Part shown: one piece after another, positions 4,838-5,399 of the stretch
How the letters are laid out: every line of letters begins with the position of its first letter
Position numbering within the stretch: position 1 is the stretch's first letter
Origin: Alphaproteobacteria bacterium
GTDB taxonomy: Bacteria; Pseudomonadota; Alphaproteobacteria; UBA7887
DNA: 5,399 nt
Assembly (NCBI GenBank): GCA_028289725.1
Contig: JANQOH010000374.1
Coordinates: 1 to 5,399 of the forward strand
Reading direction: 5' to 3'
Made by a program: the position numbers and the translations under genes
Notes under the pieces: model-generated
The model's input: only the letters and a program-made list of their open reading frames with translations
What the model was told of the DNA's origin: nothing
Database searches by the model: none

Positions 4838-5399
4838 TTAACCGGCCGCCGCTAAACCTTCGTACCAACTAGGCGCGATGCCCGCGCTTCGACGGGCCTC
4901 GCCGTTAAACGGTGGCTTGATGGCGCCGGTGAAGCGCGCGCGGACAAGCGACTGCCAAGTCGGCTCCGGCGGCAGCCCGCGCGCGGCGCAGATCTTGTTG
5001 AACCAATCATTGCCAATACGCACATGGCCGATTTCGTCCGTGTAAATGCGTTCGAGAATCCGTGCGCTTTCGCGGTCGCCGACGCGCTCTAAGTTCGCGA
5101 TCATCTGCGGCGTGACATCCAGGCCGCGCGCTTCGAGCACCATCGGCACGACCGCTAGACGCGCGAGGAGGTCGTCTGCGGTTGCTTCGGCCGCTTGCCA
5201 AAGTCCGTCATGCGCCGGGTGATCACCGTAGGCCGCGCCAAAATCGGCTAGGCGGGCACAGAGTAGGCTGAAATGAAGCGTTTCTTCTTCGGCGACCGTC
5301 ACCCAATCGTCGAAGAATCCTCGGTCGGGCGCGTCCGCAGCAAAACGCGCGATGAGATCCCAAGCCAGATCCAGCGCATTCAGCTCGATGTGGGCGAGG
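4838..5399 (-). CDS. DUF455 ferritin-like protein, 5' end beyond the window
   Basis: The frame is open from the right edge (first full codon at 5398-5396) to a TAA at 4840-4838, leaving 186 visible residues of a family usually near 260-290. The GTG at 5302 is an internal valine, because conserved sequence continues upstream of it. The visible part is almost entirely helical and carries likely di-iron ligands of a ferritin-like four-helix bundle: HIE at 3-5, EETLH (38-42, an EXXH), and EIGH (122-125, a second EXXH). Further DUF455 signatures are FFDDW, HDGLW (63-67), LEARGLDVTP (88-97) and PPFN near the C-terminus. The family is related in fold to ferritins and to the tRNA hydroxylase MiaE, but its reaction is not known to me. 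The gene ends 7 nt from the cytochrome gene on the opposite strand, with no clear terminator between them. Confidence 0.88.
   Translation of the reverse strand, partial: LAHIELNALDLAWDLIARFAADAPDRGFFDDWVTVAEEETLHFSLLCARLADFGAAYGDHPAHDGLWQAAEATADDLLARLAVVPMVLEARGLDVTPQMIANLERVGDRESARILERIYTDEIGHVRIGNDWFNKICAARGLPPEPTWQSLVRARFTGAIKPPFNGEARRSAGIAPSWYEGLAAAG

Overview
The window is a GC-rich, densely coded piece of bacterial chromosome. It most likely comes from an alphaproteobacterium. This rests on the mix of an N-methylhydantoinase-type operon, a c2-type soluble cytochrome, a DUF455 ferritin-like protein, GC-biased third codon positions and Shine-Dalgarno-led starts. The taxonomic call is an inference and no rRNA or other marker gene is present. 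There are six protein genes, and the first and last run off the window edges. I see no mobile element, tRNA, rRNA or CRISPR array.

Left block (1-2402, + strand): the 3' part of a hydantoinase B / oxoprolinase-type subunit gene (hyuB family) is followed 14 nt later by a complete Asp/Glu/hydantoin racemase gene. The racemase has the two family cysteines at residues 76 and 181. Its ribosome binding site starts on the last base of the hyuB stop codon, so the two are clearly co-transcribed. A hyuA partner is expected just upstream, outside the window. A perfect 11-bp stem terminator closes the operon. It has A and T tracts on opposite sides, so it can also end the convergent minus-strand gene.

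Middle block (2421-4334): an exported spondin-domain protein on the minus strand and a phytanoyl-CoA dioxygenase (PhyH)-family Fe(II)/2-oxoglutarate oxygenase on the plus strand are divergent from a 219-nt intergenic region. That region holds two candidate extended -10 promoters, one per direction, and a short inverted repeat in the spondin leader.

Right block (4441-5399): a small exported class I cytochrome c on the plus strand converges, with a 7-nt gap, on a DUF455 ferritin-like gene on the minus strand that runs off the right edge.

The most notable observation is in the cytochrome. It has CXXCH and good class I similarity, but the residue at the axial methionine position (Met80 of mitochondrial cytochrome c) is lysine 107, and the mature protein has no methionine at all. 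This is either an unusually ligated c2-like cytochrome or a single-base A/T error in the sequence. Otherwise the genes look like ordinary chromosomal content, and I see no evidence that the three blocks form one functional system.
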